Assembly: GCA_009746045.1 (NCBI GenBank)
Contig: RPFO01000276.1
Span: 2,010,619 to 2,070,618 of the forward strand
Length of the DNA stretch: 60,000 bases
Direction of reading: 5' to 3'
From: Mesostigma viride
Lineage: Eukaryota; Streptophyta; Mesostigmatophyceae; Mesostigmatales; Mesostigmataceae
The notes beneath the pieces are model-generated. The model was given only the letters and a program-made list of their open reading frames with translations. It did not search any database and was not told the DNA's origin. Position 1 is the first letter of the stretch. Every line of letters begins with the position of its first letter. Of this stretch, positions 59,263 through 60,000 are shown piece by piece. A program made the position numbers and the translations under genes.

Positions 59263-60000
59263 CTGGTGGTGGCAGGAAGCAGGTAGAGGATGACAGGGGG
59301 TCGGGGATGCGGGAGCAGGGGGAGGGTGAGCAGGGAGCACCGTGCAGGGGCAGCAAGGCAAAAAGGAAGCCAATCCGAGGGGGTGAGGCAGAAGGGGTGA
59401 AGGGGCGGGATGCAGAGAAAAGCACGGCGGAGACGGGGCCGGGTGCACAAGGGGCGAGGGGTGCAGGGGACACGCAGCACAGAAGAGGGAGCCCCGCGAC
59501 GCGTGCGCATGGGAGCATCACACCGCAGCGCGGGAGATCCGCCAGCAAGGCATGGTGAACCAGGTGGCGCGGGTGGAAGCAGCTACAGACCTAAGCATCC
59601 TTGCTCATGTTTACGGAATCTGTACAGCCAGCCTGGCCATTCCCAAGCTGCCATCTGTCACCCCTCCCGGTTGCAAGCCGCCACCAACCACACACTGCAC
59701 CACATGGCAAGAGGCGCTGCGCCCTCACCTTGCTCTCACAGCAACCATGCCGCACCGTCATCATCACCATCACTGTCAGTGTATTGGTCCGGTGGCCCTG
59801 GTTCTTCCTCTTCTTCTTCTTGTGCGCACCATCATCGCCGTGCTACCCCCGCCCCTGCCCCTGCCCCCGCCTTGCGACTGCACATGGTGCCATATGGGGC
59901 GATATCCTTGGCCCCAAGCAGCCGCTGCGCACGCGCCCAGCTGGCCATGTGCCAAGCTGACCAACATCACCACCACACGTCACCATCTCACGTCACCACC
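59263..60000 (-). other. Probable NFU first intron and 5' region
   Basis: The minus strand is pyrimidine-rich for about 280 nt upstream of the acceptor, which suits an intron. An open frame that reads through it from 59548 starts only at TTG and is not credible as the start. No exon encoding an obvious chloroplast transit peptide was fixed; the first exon may lie outside the window. Confidence 0.4.

Noticed and set aside
58883-59548. Reading the NFU core as a single 221-codon exon starting at 59548
   Set aside because: The start would be TTG, the upstream part is a pyrimidine-rich intron-like stretch, and the 3' part runs past a clear donor (GACATC|GTGAGT) that joins in phase to the second Nfu domain.

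Overview
The window reads as nuclear DNA of a flagellated green alga or close relative (chlorophyte/prasinophyte-like). The basis is spliceosomal GT-AG introns, very GC-rich exons in a less GC-rich background, a motile-cilium gene (CFAP47-type), a plastid-type tandem NFU protein, and a proline-hinged Golgi glycosyltransferase of the kind common in green algae. No species assignment is attempted. All gene models below were assembled by hand from splice sites, reading-frame phase and family resemblance.

Layout: (1) 274-4299, minus strand: AP-3 complex sigma subunit, 6 well-supported short exons plus a tentative last exon. (2) 5018-22098, plus strand: an 11-exon CFAP47-like gene of about 3,384 codons with many ASH/MSP-type beta-sandwich repeats and one calponin-homology domain. 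It is divergent from AP3S across about 720 bp. (3) 22.1-30.4 kb: gene-poor DNA with a decayed zinc-finger/transposase-like gene, a dispersed-repeat copy, an unrecognised ORF, a 56-bp tandem array and a short LTR-type element. (4) 30939-38066, minus strand: PF03407/GT77-like nucleotide-sugar transferase, whose introns hold a 22-bp minisatellite and a CCCACC-type array of about 930 bp. (5) 38899-50204, plus strand: a 14-exon sialidase-like Asp-box (BNR) protein of 444 aa with perfect phase continuity. One intron contains an LTR-type element and another a 26-copy 29-bp minisatellite next to a 21-nt micro-exon. (6) 50.2-57.6 kb: retrotransposon debris (two LINE reverse-transcriptase fragments, one with YADD), a 1.5-kb compound tetranucleotide array, a second copy of the 25-kb dispersed repeat, and an inverted repeat. 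(7) 57834-59262 and beyond, minus strand: NFU-type Fe-S scaffold with two Nfu domains, N-terminus unresolved.

The genes do not form a pathway; they are ordinary neighbours in a eukaryotic chromosome. The most unusual signal is structural. Tandem arrays repeatedly appear to have been seeded from exon ends: the CFAP47 exon-2 splice donor, the glycosyltransferase exon-2 donor flanking its array, and the NFU stop-codon region copied several times into its 3' flank. The second is a pair of related small LTR-type elements, one of which interrupts an intron that itself splits an Asp-box motif. I did not find a convincing new defence or catalytic system.
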